A stretch of 64,000 nt of DNA, taken from NCBI GenBank assembly GCA_024734555.1, contig JANPWX010000029.1, positions 2,609,536-2,673,535 on the forward strand, read 5' to 3'. A program made the position numbers and the translations under genes. Position 1 is the first letter of the stretch. The number at the start of each line of letters is the position of its first letter. The notes beneath the pieces were generated by a model. It saw nothing but the letters and a program-made list of their open reading frames with translations. It was not told where the DNA came from and searched no databases. This document shows, piece by piece, positions 1 through 12,208 of the stretch. Source of the DNA: Trochalopteron elliotii (taxonomy: Eukaryota > Chordata > Aves > Passeriformes > Leiothrichidae).

Positions 1-573
1 TTCCTTCATTTCATGCTATAATGCTTCCAATTCTCCTTTTAAAAAGAATTATGTACATTATCTACCTGTTGCACAGAAGCTCCTTCCTATGGCCACTCAT
101 AACCTTTTGCAGATGTTGCTCCATTGTTATCAGTAAAAGCTCGAGTCATTAGGTTCTGGGAGGAAATAGCATCTGGGCAAAGTGCCTCAATTGAAAGAAC
201 TGATCAATTGAAAAAAAGAAGGTAAGTACTTCTGGCTAGATGCTATCTGACAGGATGGTGGGGACCTGCAATGAAAACTGAAGGAAACAGTGTGCAGAAT
301 GAACTTTTGTAGATCTGTCTTCACAGTTTCATTTATTTATCAAATACAGTTCTATTTAGCCCATCTGTTCCTGTGTCCTCTTGACATTACCTTCTTGCTG
401 CTCCTCTGCCACTTCAGACTGATGAAACTTCAAACATCTCAGCTTTTCTCCTGTTCCTGCTATCCACTCCTCTCTCCTATCCTTAGAGAAAAAGCACTTC
501 CCTTTCTTCCCTTAATGTACTGAACAGTCACATCATTTTCTCAGAACAGGTCCTTTCTGACAGTCTCCTTTAT

Positions 574-868
574 GATCACAGAATCATGGAATGGTTTGAG
601 ATAGAAAGGACCTTAAAGCTCATCCAGTCCCACCCCCTGCCATGGGAACCTTCCACTACCTCAGGCTGTGCCAAGCCCCAATATCCAGCCTGGCCTTGGA
701 CACTTCCAGGGATCCAGGGGCAGCCACAGCTGCTCTGGGCACCCTGTGCCAGGGCCTGCCCACCCTCACAGGGAAGAATTTCTCCCCAGTATCTAATCTA
801 AAGCAATCCTCTGACAGTTTAAAGCCATTCCCCCCTGTCCTATCACTACATGCCCTTGTCAAAAGGAA
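574..868 (-). mobile_element. CR1 LINE 3'-end fragment
   Basis: On the plus strand the block opens with the reverse complement of the CR1 3' terminal octamer motif (gatcacagaatcatggaatg), followed by the typical phrases for 'ggaccttaaagctcatccag' and 'ctctgggcaccctgtgccag', up to 'catgcccttgtcaaaagg'. The element therefore lies in minus orientation, the same as SLIT3. It is a 5'-truncated copy of about 295 bp, as is usual for CR1. The open frames of 71-98 codons across it are chance ORFs in this repeat. Subfamily not determined. Confidence 0.9.
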
Positions 869-3364
869 TGTGGAAGACACACAGATCTCCTCAGGACAAC
901 CTGAGAATTTTATGACTTTAAAACTGGCCTTTCCCTGATGTCAAACTACTAAGCTCACCTAGGCTTAGCTGCTCCTGTGTGTGATCCTGACACTGCCTGA
1001 GTTCCTCTGCTCCCACAGAGCTCACACTTTCTCTGCATCCTCATCTCTTCTCAAAGGTCAGAGACTCTGTGAGGATAAAATCCTCACATTTCTTCCTTAA
1101 CCAACTCCTCACATTCCCTGTGTTTTCCCCTCAAAAAACAACTTTCTGACCATTAACATGTACTAAATGTACTCCATGAACTACATGAAAATACCAAGAT
1201 ACTGAAAAAAGAACCCTTTAAGAAAGAGATGTACATTTACAAAAGAATTTAAAATGAAAACGTTTTCTCATACACTGAGCAGAAGATATAAAAACTAGAA
1301 GGGAGAATCCCAAAGACAGTGAGGACACTGACAAGTTACTAAGCCTTGCCATCCCAATGGGAGTGTGTCATCCCTGGATGACACAAAGCACTGCCCAATG
1401 CTCTAAATGAAGATTCATACCTCATGGACATTTCTGCACAGAGACATGCTGTGTTAGATCCCGGGATGAAAAATATTCCTCAAACTGAAAACATGGAAAA
1501 TTCCTGCTAAATGCCAAGCCTGAAGCAGCCATGATTCAAAGGGACATGTTGAGCAGAACAGGTGCCAAGGATGTCTGTTCCCTAGATTGATTTACAAGCT
1601 AAGATTTTCTAAACCATGAGATGTTCCTTGTCTCATGTGAGCAGACAGTGAGTCGAGTTCAATGTATCTGGAATCACCAGGATCTGGAAACTCTACAGCC
1701 AAGACCTCTTCTCTACTGAGCTTTTGAACAGCATTAGTTTTCATCCAGCTGAAATCTTTGTTCTGAAGCTGTTCAATCCCTGCTCTCCTCCTTCATAAGT
1801 CAGGTTTATGCCTTTTCCATGTGGTTTTGATATAGAGTAGAGCTGGAGACCCAGGGAAAAACAGCCTAATGGCTCAAGGAAAGGACCCCCAAGATAAGAA
1901 CTCACACAAAATATATTATTCTCAGCATCACCAGGTACTGAGTTCTGCACTGTAGCTCTTCTAAGCTTTGCCCTCTCCTAAATGGTGTCAGATGGTGTTT
2001 GCTTTCTCTGATAGCCTGTACCTTTGTTCAAAGCATGCATGCACACACATAACATTAATTCCTCTAGTCCATTAATAAAAGCAGAAGAAAATAACAATGG
2101 CAAATTGGGTACAGGTTTATACAGATCTGTTTCTGCAGGCTGCTTCCCCTTCTAAACTATATTTATGCATTTTCATTTCCAGTTTCTTTAAATATTAATA
2201 TTACTGGTTAATTACATTGTTACTATGACAGACACAATCCAAAAACCTAGATAAAGTGTGTCATAATTTCAGGCCTGATAATAAATTTTGTGGCTTGAGT
2301 CACGAGGGATTGAAGACCTTAACAAGCCTGCCCAAGAAAAGCTGACTGCAAATGAAGTTATCTTTATTTTCCTTCCCCCACAAAGGGAAGGTTTAGCTCG
2401 GCGTGTTGCTCGCAGAGATGCACAAAGCACAATGGCTTGTTTTGGGCTGCTGCCACTCAGCTTCATGCTGCATCCCCATCTAGAGCCATTCATCTTTCAC
2501 CACCAGGAACACAATTAATCATGTTTCTTTTCAGAGGAGAAAGAGAAAAATCATAGTAATTTTCATAGAAAACACTGCAAGGTACTCCATCAATAACAGT
2601 CATTTTTCTCCTCAGTACACACTAATAGATTTGCTTACTGAAACCTGCTTGTCTTTACAGTACACACAAATGCAGTAATCCAAAACAGATATAACCAATA
2701 TAACCAAAACACATGAAGACGCAGTCACCTGCTTACTTTTGCTGTGTAAGGCAAGAAATATCCTTTTACTGACAGCTGAACCATAAATAAAGAATAGACA
2801 GGATTAAGAAAAAGCCGTTTATGTTACTTTGGAGGTTAATTTCAGGTGGAAACATTTTTCTGTTTCATTCACAACACAAAACCTTTACCTAAATTATTAT
2901 GCACCTTTTGATTCAAAGCTTGCTGAAACCAAAAATCTTACCAACTTTGATGGCAATTTTACTGGAGTTAGTGTGTGTTACTTATGGATGTAAGAAAAAT
3001 GAATGTATGAAAGCACGGGAATTGATGCCATTCCCTCACCCCCCACTTCACTCCTATCCCAAATCAGAAATGCCCAGTGCTAGTTGTATGAAAACCTCTC
3101 ATACTGTTCTCAGCCTTTTAGGTGTGGGAACTAAACTTGAGCTCAGCTCTCATTAGGTCACTAAGAGCTCTGCTTGAATAGAAATTACAATCCCATCAAA
3201 ATATAACATTTCTCATATGGATTCACATATATTGTCATTGTTCATATTGTCATATTTCATAATTTAGTATTTTTTATGATTAAACATCACAAGCTTATAT
3301 ATTTTTTCTTTTGTTTTTAAAGAGAAGACAGCTATAGACTGCCTTTTTCTTTTCTCTCTCCCTC

Positions 3365-3380
3365 TTTTTTTTTTTTTTTA
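3365..3380. repeat. Poly-T run
   Basis: Homopolymer T run of about 16 bases following a CT-rich stretch. On the SLIT3 sense strand it is a poly-A run inside the intron. No retrocopy or SINE body was recognised next to it. Confidence 0.7.
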
Positions 3381-3560
3381 ATCCATAAGGTAATTGGCTT
3401 TCTGTCGAACTAACCGAATTTCCCCAAATTTGATTTTCCAAGCTGCTCCCTAATATCCATTACAGCAAACACTGTCCTGCAGATTGGATTAGCGAGCTCT
3501 CTGGAGCTGCTTTATCCCTGACCGGAGAGCGCAGCAGAGGCTGCTGGCTAAATGAATTAC

Positions 3561-3724
3561 CTGAGCAGCGGAACTTCTTGCTCTTGATCTGGCTGATGCG
3601 TTTGTTGGCAAGGCGACGGGGATTGCTGCAGCGCGCTCCGCTCGTCTCGATCGGATTATCCTGCAGGTAATCAGCCAGCCACTTCAGATGGCAGTCGCAC
3701 ACAAATGGGTTCTGAGCTAAATGT
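3561..3724 (-). CDS. SLIT3: SLIT3 exon: LRRCT cap of D2
   Basis: This 164-bp exon encodes the C-terminal cysteine cap of Slit leucine-rich domain 2. The first base (A, 3724) completes a Leu codon begun in the previous exon. It is followed by [15 protein letters not shown], then [16 protein letters not shown], and it ends KSKKFRCS plus one base of the next codon. The four cap cysteines (CDC pair, ARC, FRC) are present. [11 protein letters not shown] matches SLIT3; SLIT2 has YLHTN at this place. The acceptor is TCTCGTGCAG and the donor is CTCAG|GTAATT; the exon enters in phase 2 and leaves in phase 1, as the other LRRCT exon does. One difference from human SLIT3 as I recall it is ARCSN for ARCSS. 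The exon is CpG-rich relative to its surroundings. In the protein the cap closes D2, the Robo-binding solenoid, in a secreted guidance ligand. Confidence 0.97.
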
Positions 3725-3787
3725 CTGCACGAGAAAGGACGGCATGTTTAATCAGGAGTGACCTGTGACACCGTGCTCCATCATTGT

Positions 3788-3908
3788 TTGTTTTTTTTCT
3801 TTTTTTCTTTTTTTCTTTTTTTTTTTTAACCGACGCCGAACCTGAAGAGGAGTGATTGAATCGGCTCCCGAAATAAATAAAAAACAAAAAAATAAAAAAC
3901 AAAAAAAA
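3788..3908 (-). repeat. T-rich run and A-rich run facing each other near an acceptor
   Basis: Positions 3788-3828 are T with a few interspersed C. Positions 3876-3908 are A with a few interspersed T and C. They are complementary in the inverted sense, separated by about 47 bases, and end about 63 bases upstream (in transcript direction) of the acceptor of the D2 LRRCT exon. In the SLIT3 pre-mRNA the order is U-rich then A-rich, so an imperfect hairpin is possible. Confidence 0.6.
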
Positions 3909-5582
3909 GGCACCCCAGGCCCGCGGAAGCTGCACGTGAATGGGAGAATTCTGTGAGAATTTCGCAGCTCGTTAAGCCTGCAGCAAGTCCTCTCCTCGCA
4001 CAGAGGAAACAAAAATTAAGATAGCAATGCCCGCTTTAAAGGACACAGACCTGCTGCTGTCTCCCAAATCCCGTGGTTTCTCCTGAGCTTGACATGCTGC
4101 TTTTTGAGAGAAATGCACCTTACACCTGAAGATCATTTTGTATCCTGTTTTAAAAGAAATTTTATCAGCAAGCTCAAAATGTGAATTAGTAAAGCACCTT
4201 GGATCTTTGGGAAAGGCAGAACTGGTCCAGAATCTTTTCACAATAGTGAAATTAGTATTTGTACATGCTCATCATGTGTAATAGTACTTCCTTTATATGT
4301 ATTTTTCCCTGAAGCAAAAGGTTTTCATTTAAAGACTGAAATGTTTAGGCAAGGTACAGCTTCATTCTTACTCTTCACCAAAATTTGCTCAACTTGTTTT
4401 GTATGAAAGTGGAAATAGGTATTATAACATTGATTTTAACTGGGTGTTTAGACTTCGGTAACAGAAATCTGCTGAAGCATCTTAGAGAAAAAGTGTATTT
4501 TTCTGCTTCTGTTCTGATTTGTTTTGTTTGACTCAGGAGAGTTTGCCTGGTCTTTCCCAGAGCCAGGTTCTAATCTCAATTCAGCTAACTTGCATCAGTC
4601 CCTCTGACCTCCAAGGGAGCAGGACTCAGCTCTCCAGTAACTGTAAAGACATGTTAAGAAAAGACAGATGTTTCAATTTGGTTTGGACAGAGGTATAAAG
4701 TTATAGCCTCACAAGAACTCTCTCACTCTGTTACTGTTTTCCACTTGTAGAAACTTATTTTCTGTTTGCAGTTATATTTATGAACTGTCACTGAACAGAA
4801 TAAGTGTAAAATACTAAAATGCTGTCCAGGACTGGGAAGGGAGAGCACACAGAGCAGAAAGGGCCTGAAGAAACTCAAGATTCCTGTTGCAGTAGAGCCA
4901 TTCCTACTGTGAAAGGTCCAAAGAACAAAACATCACATAGAGACAGAATTTGGGTCTGGTTTTGCAGCTCTAGAAAAAACACAGAAGACGGCAATCACTT
5001 GGAGTATTGAAAATGACAGAATGAATCAAAACTTCATGACAAAGTCTCTTGGTGTGAAGCAACAAGTCCATTCTAAGCAAAGGCCACCAGGAACACCAGC
5101 AAAACCCTATGGAAACCAAAGGGAAATATTCACAGCTTAGGGCTATAAACATTAAAAAAGCCTGCTGTTTCACTTGACAAACCTCACATACCTCTGTAAG
5201 AGAACCCTCTCTGTGGCCCCACTTTGTGTGTGTGCATACACAGCAAGCTGCAGCAGCAGAAAGCATGGTAGACCTGGGGGGGCAGAACTGGGGGCTGTTG
5301 TACATGATTATTCCAATGCCTTAATGGTTTGCAGCAATGCATACTGGCTTACTGGCATACATATTGCCAAATAGCTGCTGGAAATTCAGGTTGTGTTTGT
5401 GGCTGCCTGAGGACGTGGCAAAAACTTTGTTGCAAGAAATCATTCCTGTCAGTTCATTTGTATATGATATAAAACATTTATAGAACTGATTCAGCCAATG
5501 CTTTCCCAGTATTAAAATATATAAATGTGCATTTGCATACAAAAATTGCAGTACTAGAGTGTGTGTGTGCACAGATACTGCA

Positions 5583-5606
5583 GTATGTGTATATATATAC
5601 ACATAC
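5583..5606. repeat. 24-bp perfect palindrome in a TG/TA run
   Basis: The 24 bases from GTATGTGTATAT to its mirror complement read identically on both strands, centred on alternating TA. It sits directly after a short (TG)n stretch. It is likely a by-product of a TG/TA/CA microsatellite, although it can extrude as a cruciform. Confidence 0.85.
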
Positions 5607-6243
5607 CCATACATATTTTAATACTGGAATATCAGGCTGCCAACTCCAGCTCTGAAGGAGTACTATTTACCTTATTATCTTATTACTCACAACTTGAGGA
5701 TGAGACTTTCTTCTACAAAATACTGAATCTTTTCTATATTTTTTGCTTCTGATGCCTATTATAATGCCTCCAAATTCAAAACTGTTTAGTGGATTTTCTT
5801 AATGGATCAAGTAATACAACATATCATTCCCCTTAAGTGGAATGTCAGCTGAAATGTGGTTACAGAAGTCACGAACTGCACAGCAGGAGTCAGACCCAGG
5901 CAGGAGAGATGCCAACTCATTGGCTCATTAAAAACTGTTAGGCAATGATCCTAATAGAATCTGCTGCTCATATCTCACCCAGAGTCAAACACACACATTA
6001 TCTCCCCAACAAACAGCCTGAGCTTCACACAGTTCTGACATTTCTGTCACTAAGGGCAGGCTGTGTCGATCCTGCCCTCGCTGCACTGATGCAACACTTC
6101 TTGTTCCTTTTCTCTCAGTGAGGAAAGGAGGGGCTGCTACATGGATGTCTCTTCCAAATTGTCTTCATGTCAGGTGCAAAGACAGGCAGGATCTTTGGTG
6201 GGGAAAGAGAGAGCTGTCATTTATGATATGGCTGCATACTCAC

Positions 6244-6387
6244 AGGGTCTGGATCGATCGCAGAGGTGCAAAGAGCCCCTTGCTGACGGTCTGCAGCTTG
6301 TTGTCATAAAGAGATAACAATTTGAGATTATGCAGACCTTGGAACGTGTTCACCCTCAGGCAGTTGATCTTGTTGGCATTGAGAAGC
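6244..6387 (-). CDS. SLIT3: SLIT3 exon: two LRRs of D2
   Basis: This 144-bp exon is exactly twice 72 and encodes two 24-residue leucine-rich repeats. The first base (G, 6387) completes a Leu codon. The first repeat runs from [15 protein letters not shown], the second from [15 protein letters not shown] to RSIQTL, and the last two bases (CT) start the next Leu codon. The motif LxxLxLxxNxL is intact, with asparagines at the ladder position in both repeats (NANKI, YDNKL). NTFQ and [14 protein letters not shown] match SLIT3 (SLIT2 has DAFQ and AKGTFSPLRAIQT). The donor is GTGAGT and the acceptor CTGTTTTCAG; both junctions are phase 2. The fused double exon is consistent with loss of one intron from a series of 72-bp LRR exons. 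These repeats form the C-terminal part of the D2 concave face that contacts Robo Ig1 in Slit2 structures. Confidence 0.97.
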
Positions 6388-6984
6388 CTGAAAACAGAGA
6401 AAAGGTTTAGAATTCATTAATCTTGTAATAATCAAATAAAGATAGATCGGACTTTGGGGTTAAATCTAAAAAAAAATATTAAGCTAATCACCAAAGCTAA
6501 ACCACACGTAAAGGCTTCATTTGCCTGTTACATTTAAAAGGTGAAAAACTCACAGTGGACAAGAGTGCTCTCATAGCAGGGGAATATACAGATATATAAC
6601 AGTGCTAGCCATCCTAAAATGCTTAAAAACTGGGGTGGGGAGTTTGTATGCCTACCCCTCTCCCAATTTACTCAAAATTCTACACAAATACTTAAGGAAG
6701 ACTTCAGTTTAATATACACAGGAATAAAAGTTACTCTCCACCTTGCTATTCCATGCACACACAGCCCACAATGAGAAGAAGCCTTATTTTTCAATTTTCT
6801 CTACCAACAGCTGTCTTAAGTTTAAGTGAAATTCTGGGAGTTTGAAATCTTTTGATAAGGAGTGCAGGGTTAATTTGATAACAGAAGATTAAAAGGATGT
6901 TTCTCCTGGGAGAAAAGAGGCAAGGGTAAGGTCTGGGCTAAAACATACTGAAAGGAAACTCAGTTCACACCCAAGCACAGCCAG

Positions 6985-7175
6985 GCAGGGGGCCCAGGCT
7001 GCCTAAGGGGCTGTTTCCTCAGTCCCTGTCCTTGGAGGTTTTCAAAGTGACACCAAATAAAGCCATGAGCAACCTGGCAAGGTGGCTCTGCTTTAAGCAA
7101 GCCTTCTCCAGACTATTGTCAAGTGTCACTCAAGGTCCCTTCTAGCCTCTACTGTCCCACAGTTCTATGAATTCC
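6985..7175 (+). mobile_element. Diverged CR1 LINE 3' fragment
   Basis: The plus strand shows CR1-like phrases in order: 'cccaggctgcctaag', 'ccttggaggttttcaaag', 'gagcaacctggcaagg', 'aaggtcccttctagcc' and a terminal 'cacagttctatgaatt'. It is in opposite orientation to SLIT3. Many substitutions suggest an old insertion; ends are approximate. Confidence 0.7.
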
Positions 7176-10100
7176 AATCACACCAGAGTCCTGTGCAGTA
7201 GTAGAAAAGCAGCACAAAGGCAATTTAAATACTATTTTTAAAAAAACATTTATTTTACAACTACATAGCAACCAGCTGGTGGAACTAAACAGTTCAGCAA
7301 GAAAATCTTGGACAGTACTTGTGCAAGTTTTCTTAGATCCATCCAGAGTTCTGCCCCATGTAATCAGTATATACAAACCCAACAACAAGCTGCATCTCCT
7401 GCTGAGACAATCAAACACAAGAACACTTAATTTGTCACTGTCATCTGCATGGTGGTATCCTGCACTTAGAAGGGAAATAGGCAGGAAATTACCTACTCCT
7501 CTTAGCAAAGTCAAAATCCACACCTTTTGACTACTACCAGCCTGAGAAAAATGGTAAACAGTAAATGATGTTAACTCAGTTGTCTTGAGCACAAAATTCT
7601 TCCCTTGTCAATGAATTTAAAGGACTAAATATTGTATCAGTGTGGCTCTGTGAGGCAGCACGACAAATAATGTTTATAGGCAAAAAGGAAAATATATCCT
7701 CTATTCCTCAGCAAGCAAATGCATCATTTTAGACACTTCTAACAGTACAGAGAGCTTCCATTCCCAACAAACTTCACACACACCACTAAAGACAAGAGGG
7801 CAGCCACCCAGGAAGAAATACAAGCTTGCTAGCTGCATGTGATGCTTTTCTTTTCTCCAAAAAGTAATTCAGAAGATTCTTCCTCTGCCTTTACATCCCT
7901 GAAACCTCTGGAACATCACACACTCATTACAGTTCTCTGCTCCCACTGCTGTCTTGGCAGAGCCCCGTTGCTGCAGCCCAAAGTTACAGTGTTTGTGATA
8001 CCCAGGAGATGAAGGCAGACTTGGGCAGCATGGAGAACTCCAGGAGAACAGGAATGCTTTGGAATGAGAGGGATCCAAAAGAAAAGTCCCCTTCCCAGCC
8101 TACAGGAAAGTCAGTATCAATTTACCCAGATTTCCTCCTTTACATGTTGTGGAAAATGAAGTTTGACATTAGTTAAGACAAAATCCCATAGAAGGCAACG
8201 TGGATAAATGAGGTTACATTTTTGCATGAACTAATAGCTAAAACAATTTCATGAAATCATAAGCAGTACTAGTATGACCCCTCTGGAATCTGTATTTCCA
8301 TGACACCTAATCCACACTCCTGTTGGCTCCCCCAAAAGTAAAAGGCTAATTTTCCCACTGGGCTACAGGAACAGCTCCTCCTCCTTCACTCCAACAGCAA
8401 ATGCCACCCCTTCCTGCTTGCTTCTTACAGCCATTTTTGTGTCCCAACCAAAGCAACCTTCCTCCCCTCGGATCTCACACATCCTGCATTTCTCTTTCCA
8501 GCTTGCAGAGTATCTCATCCATAAAGAATGGCTTAACAAGGCAGTAGGAGGCAGAACCAGGTAATGAATTTTGAACAATATCCCTAGACATGCTCCTAGA
8601 CATTACAAATCCTTTGGTTTCTACCCCTTGTCCTTTTGCACTGGTGTGACCCCAATTTTAGGAAATGCACACCAGCTTGTTTTGGCTGTTCCTGTCCCAT
8701 GACAGAGGCTTGGCACCTGAGCTACCCAGGAACAAAACTGAAAACAAGTATGTACTTCAACAGATTCTGCTAGATGCTATTTTTTTCCCCCCAGTGTTAT
8801 AGTAATGGTTTATCTTGCAAGCAGGACTTGTAACAAGGCATAAAGCAAAAATGAAAACAATCTCAGCAATAAGAGAATTTACAACTGAACTACAGGTGTA
8901 TTTCCACATGTGGGAAACCAGTGTGTCTTCTTGGGATGTCTCAGAAGGGCACAGCAGAGCTGCTCTGGGCAGATGCTGTTCCCTCCTGTGCAAAGATCAG
9001 GCACAAAGTCCACATTACTGATCCATGCCACTGAAAAACCCTCTGAGCAAAACTGACCTGCAACTGTCACTGGATACACTGGATCCAGATTCATTCTCCC
9101 ATTAGCTTCAACAAAACATGAAAAAACCCCATGCTGGAAAACAGAATTTACAATGTGACAAGGTTTCCTGGCACATATTTTTGATGACTATGTTCATGGT
9201 GATATAATCTGTGACATTTATTTAGAGCCAAACACTGAAAATGAGAGCAACTGATCCTCTATACAGCCACAAATACAGAGGCACACGCTCTCCTTTAAGC
9301 ATCTGAGTAATGTGGAACAGAAAAGTGCTTGTGCAGACTGTTTAGAAGTGGGAATTCAGGCCCTAAACAGCTTTTCTGAGGTGACACCACCTATTCTGTG
9401 TACCACAGATAGTCTGCTCAACAGTAGTCCAGGTGTAGCCATATGGGGTGGATGGTGAGATACATTAATAATTATTTCTGCTCAGAATCAGTGAGAAACA
9501 GGGGGGAGAAGTGAAAAACTGAGGAAGCAGAATACATCATCCCTAAAAATTTTTTCCTACTTACTGTGAGTTAGATGATGACTTTTGGCCAGAACCATTA
9601 AGGTTCATATTCCTTTAAAAACTCTCAGTTATTTTAAAATATTCACTATGAATATTTCCCTCTATAAATCTCAGTTCTTTACTTAATCTTTCTTTGTTAT
9701 CCCAGCTCCACTAATGGCACCTAATTTTTAATTAAGTATACAAGGCAGGCCTCACATGGAGTTAAAAGTGGTTTTAAGAGGTTTTTTAAACTAACACAAA
9801 GGCAGATGAGAAAAACATATTCCAGGAAGCAGAATCTTCCTTGAACACTGAACCAGGCCATAAAACATACTAAAGGTTCCTTTATTGGACCTACACCAAA
9901 AGAAGAAATAACATCAAAAATGGGAGTTCTATTTTAGCAGGAATTACACAGTATTTATTTTTGCACCAATTCATGGTGAAAATAAATTCCACTAATTCTC
10001 CTATTTTGTTATCAGCTTGATTGGATGAGATTTACACACGGCCTCCAGATGTGGGGCACCATTCAAAAGGAGGTTAAATATTCCAGTAGAAATAAAACCG

Positions 10101-10395
10101 CCTGCTACCCAGAGGGATGATGGATTAGTAACTCAAGCCTCCATTTTCATCCCTCTGGATATGTAAAAAACATGAAGGAACCTCTCACAAGCCTTGGACC
10201 ACCACAGAACAAGGCAGAATGGTTAAAAACCTTGTGGTTTGCACACCATTGCAACAACGAGCTGAGCAGAGCACTGTTACAATTCCATGAGCCCATTTCC
10301 TGAAAAAGTGGATTTGTCCACACACATTGAAATAATAACGTGTTTCAGCTAAGCCCTTGAAATGAATGTGCACTGAATTGGCTCTGTAATTGTAT

Positions 10396-10433
10396 CAGCT
10401 GCCCATAAGCACCATCTGCATAATTAAGATGGT
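10396..10433. promoter_or_regulatory. Candidate E-box/POU regulatory cluster
   Basis: CAGCTG (10396-10401) is followed by ACCATCT GCATAATTA AGATGGT (10411-10433), a perfect 7-bp inverted repeat. It places E-box-type CATCTG next to GCATAATTAA, which resembles a POU class III (BRN2-type) site. This is motif matching only. Conservation and activity are unknown. Confidence 0.2.
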
Positions 10434-12208
10434 CCCATAATTGAATTATATGCCCAAGCACAGCTTCAAGTGATTAACATTTAAATAACATTCTGAACTC
10501 CAAACCCAAAATGACTGAAAAAATTGTTTTTTAAGAGCAAATGGGAATGTTTATATGGCTTTTACCCTTAGCCATGTTTGTATTTTTATCTCAGTGAAGT
10601 AAAGTGATCAAACTATCAGGAAATAACCACAAAACTTGGAGAATCAACAGCAGCCTGGCAACCTTACACGTGTGGGAACAGCAGGCTGGCCCCTGGTGCT
10701 CCAGGACAGAGCAGGAATCATCCTAAATACATGAGTGAGCCTAAAGGAAAGTGCTGGGGAGAAAAGCTGCACTGAGGCACTGAAAAGCTTCTCTTCCTTT
10801 TTCACCAGCTTTGTGTTTTGACAGCAACGACAACACGATGAGAATGAAAATGTTTGGCATCCCATGAAATGGCTGGCACATCCCACATGCCAGACTCCAC
10901 TGGGGAAAATGAGAACTCACCAGAAAAAACAGATGTAACAGGCACAGGAGACTTGTAGGGGAGAGGAGAACTGGGTAACAGTTTTGCCTGGCTAACAGCA
11001 GAATACAAATTGAACAGGTATGACCTTTATAGAATATCAATAATTGAAGACTTCACCTTCATTCACAGACACTATAAGGCAGCAAAGAAAGAATTCTCAC
11101 AGAAAGATTTCCTTAGGATATACAATAACTGTTACAAGAAATAAAAAAAAAAAAATTGCATGTATTTTCCAGAATTCTCTCTTGAAATTTATAGGGAATC
11201 AAGTGTCATCCTTGATTTGACACAATTTTTCACAGGAGAACAGATGAAGTGTCAATATAGCAATATCAAGTCAAGCACTTGGTCATCCCAGCAGCCAATG
11301 ACAAGGAACATCTAATGACAGAATTGTGTGTGCCCCTGCCTAGTTATTGGCAAAATAATTCTATTAAGTTTCAGGAACACTTTAAGATGGTCTGGACTGT
11401 CAGGGAGCATTTTGATTGTCTCTCACTGTGTCAAGATATTTAAACATCTACTTAAATTTACATTTTCTAATGTGATGACTGACCACTGAAGAGCCTGTCA
11501 GTGCTTCAGTTGATAACAACCAGCATGAAATCATCATCATGCTTGCTTAACCAGCTTCAAGTGTTTCTCCATGTTCAGGAAACTGGATGATGGTGATGAC
11601 AAATTTATTCACAGTAAATTAAAATGGAAAAGTCAGGAGCTGATAATGAGTCAAGAAGGAAGTACAGAGCCCAGTCTGACAGTCCTGCTTTGGTGGGAAT
11701 TTAGAAAGAGATTTCAGAAATTCCCTAATTCCTTCTCTGAAAAAAGCCTGCAACTCTGGTTGAACAGCACCCACAAAACAATCCTGTGGTACTTCTGTCA
11801 CTACCTGGAGAATTACACACACGTGTTGTCACAGCACCCAGACTTTGCTATTTGAAATTCAATGATGTCTAACTTCTGCCTGCAGGATAGATCACAGCTG
11901 ATTCTAGATAACCACATGGTAATTCATATGCACAACAGAACAAACACATTTTCTCAACTTTCAGGGCTAGCAGAGTGGGATTTGTGAGTAATAACAAGGA
12001 GGAGAGCTTCTGTCAGGAGAGCCCAGCTCAGAGCCCTGGCGTCAGAGGGGCTGCTGGGTCACACTGACGTGGGGATGAGCAGTTGTTTTGGGAAGCTGCA
12101 TGCAGCAGTGACACAGGAAAGGCAGATGCTGCTGCAGTCTTTCATTAGTGCTTGACTGTAATTGTGTTTCTGAGTCTGGCAGATGCTGCTTCCTCACTTT
12201 TAACGGCG

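Larger units (their letters stand above)
1..3560 (-). other. SLIT3: SLIT3 intron after the D2 LRRCT exon (partial)
   Basis: Intron sequence that begins at the donor GTAATT just left of the exon ending at 3561 and runs off the window. It contains a CR1 fragment (574-868), otherwise AT-rich unique sequence and a poly-T run near 3365-3380. In human SLIT3 the microRNA miR-218-2 lies in the intron that follows this LRRCT exon. I looked for its mature sequence in either orientation here and did not see it, so it is expected further left. No additional SLIT3 exon (the following LRRNT of D3) is visible. Confidence 0.85.
3480..4000. promoter_or_regulatory. CpG-enriched stretch over the D2 LRRCT exon and its 5' flank
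   Basis: In an otherwise CpG-poor AT-rich locus this stretch carries well over twenty CpG dinucleotides: about a dozen at 3515-3700, partly inside the exon, and another group at 3828-3990 around GCCGAACC, TCGGCTCCCGAA and CCCGCGG. It is interrupted by T-rich and A-rich runs. It could reflect only a GC-rich exon plus chance, or an intragenic regulatory element. No TATA, initiator or transcript evidence is available, so the call is tentative. Confidence 0.25.
3725..6243 (-). other. SLIT3: SLIT3 intron between the double-LRR exon and the D2 LRRCT exon
   Basis: This 2,519-bp intron is the shortest in the window. Its donor is GTGAGT and its acceptor TCTCGTGCAG. It holds a T-rich run (3788-3828) and an A-rich run (3876-3907) close to the acceptor, a short TG-rich stretch and a 24-bp perfect palindrome (5583-5606). 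The remainder is unique AT-rich sequence. No other gene is supported. Confidence 0.9.

Noticed and set aside
586..938. Overlapping 71-98 codon frames
   Set aside because: They lie in a CR1 3' fragment, which is non-coding at this end of the element.
1..3560. miR-218-2 in the intron after the D2 LRRCT exon
   Set aside because: Expected in this intron from human SLIT3, but neither the mature sequence nor its complement was seen in this part.
7149..7592. 147-codon minus-strand open frame
   Set aside because: No recognisable domain, partly overlaps the end of a CR1 fragment, and no flanking splice or promoter evidence.
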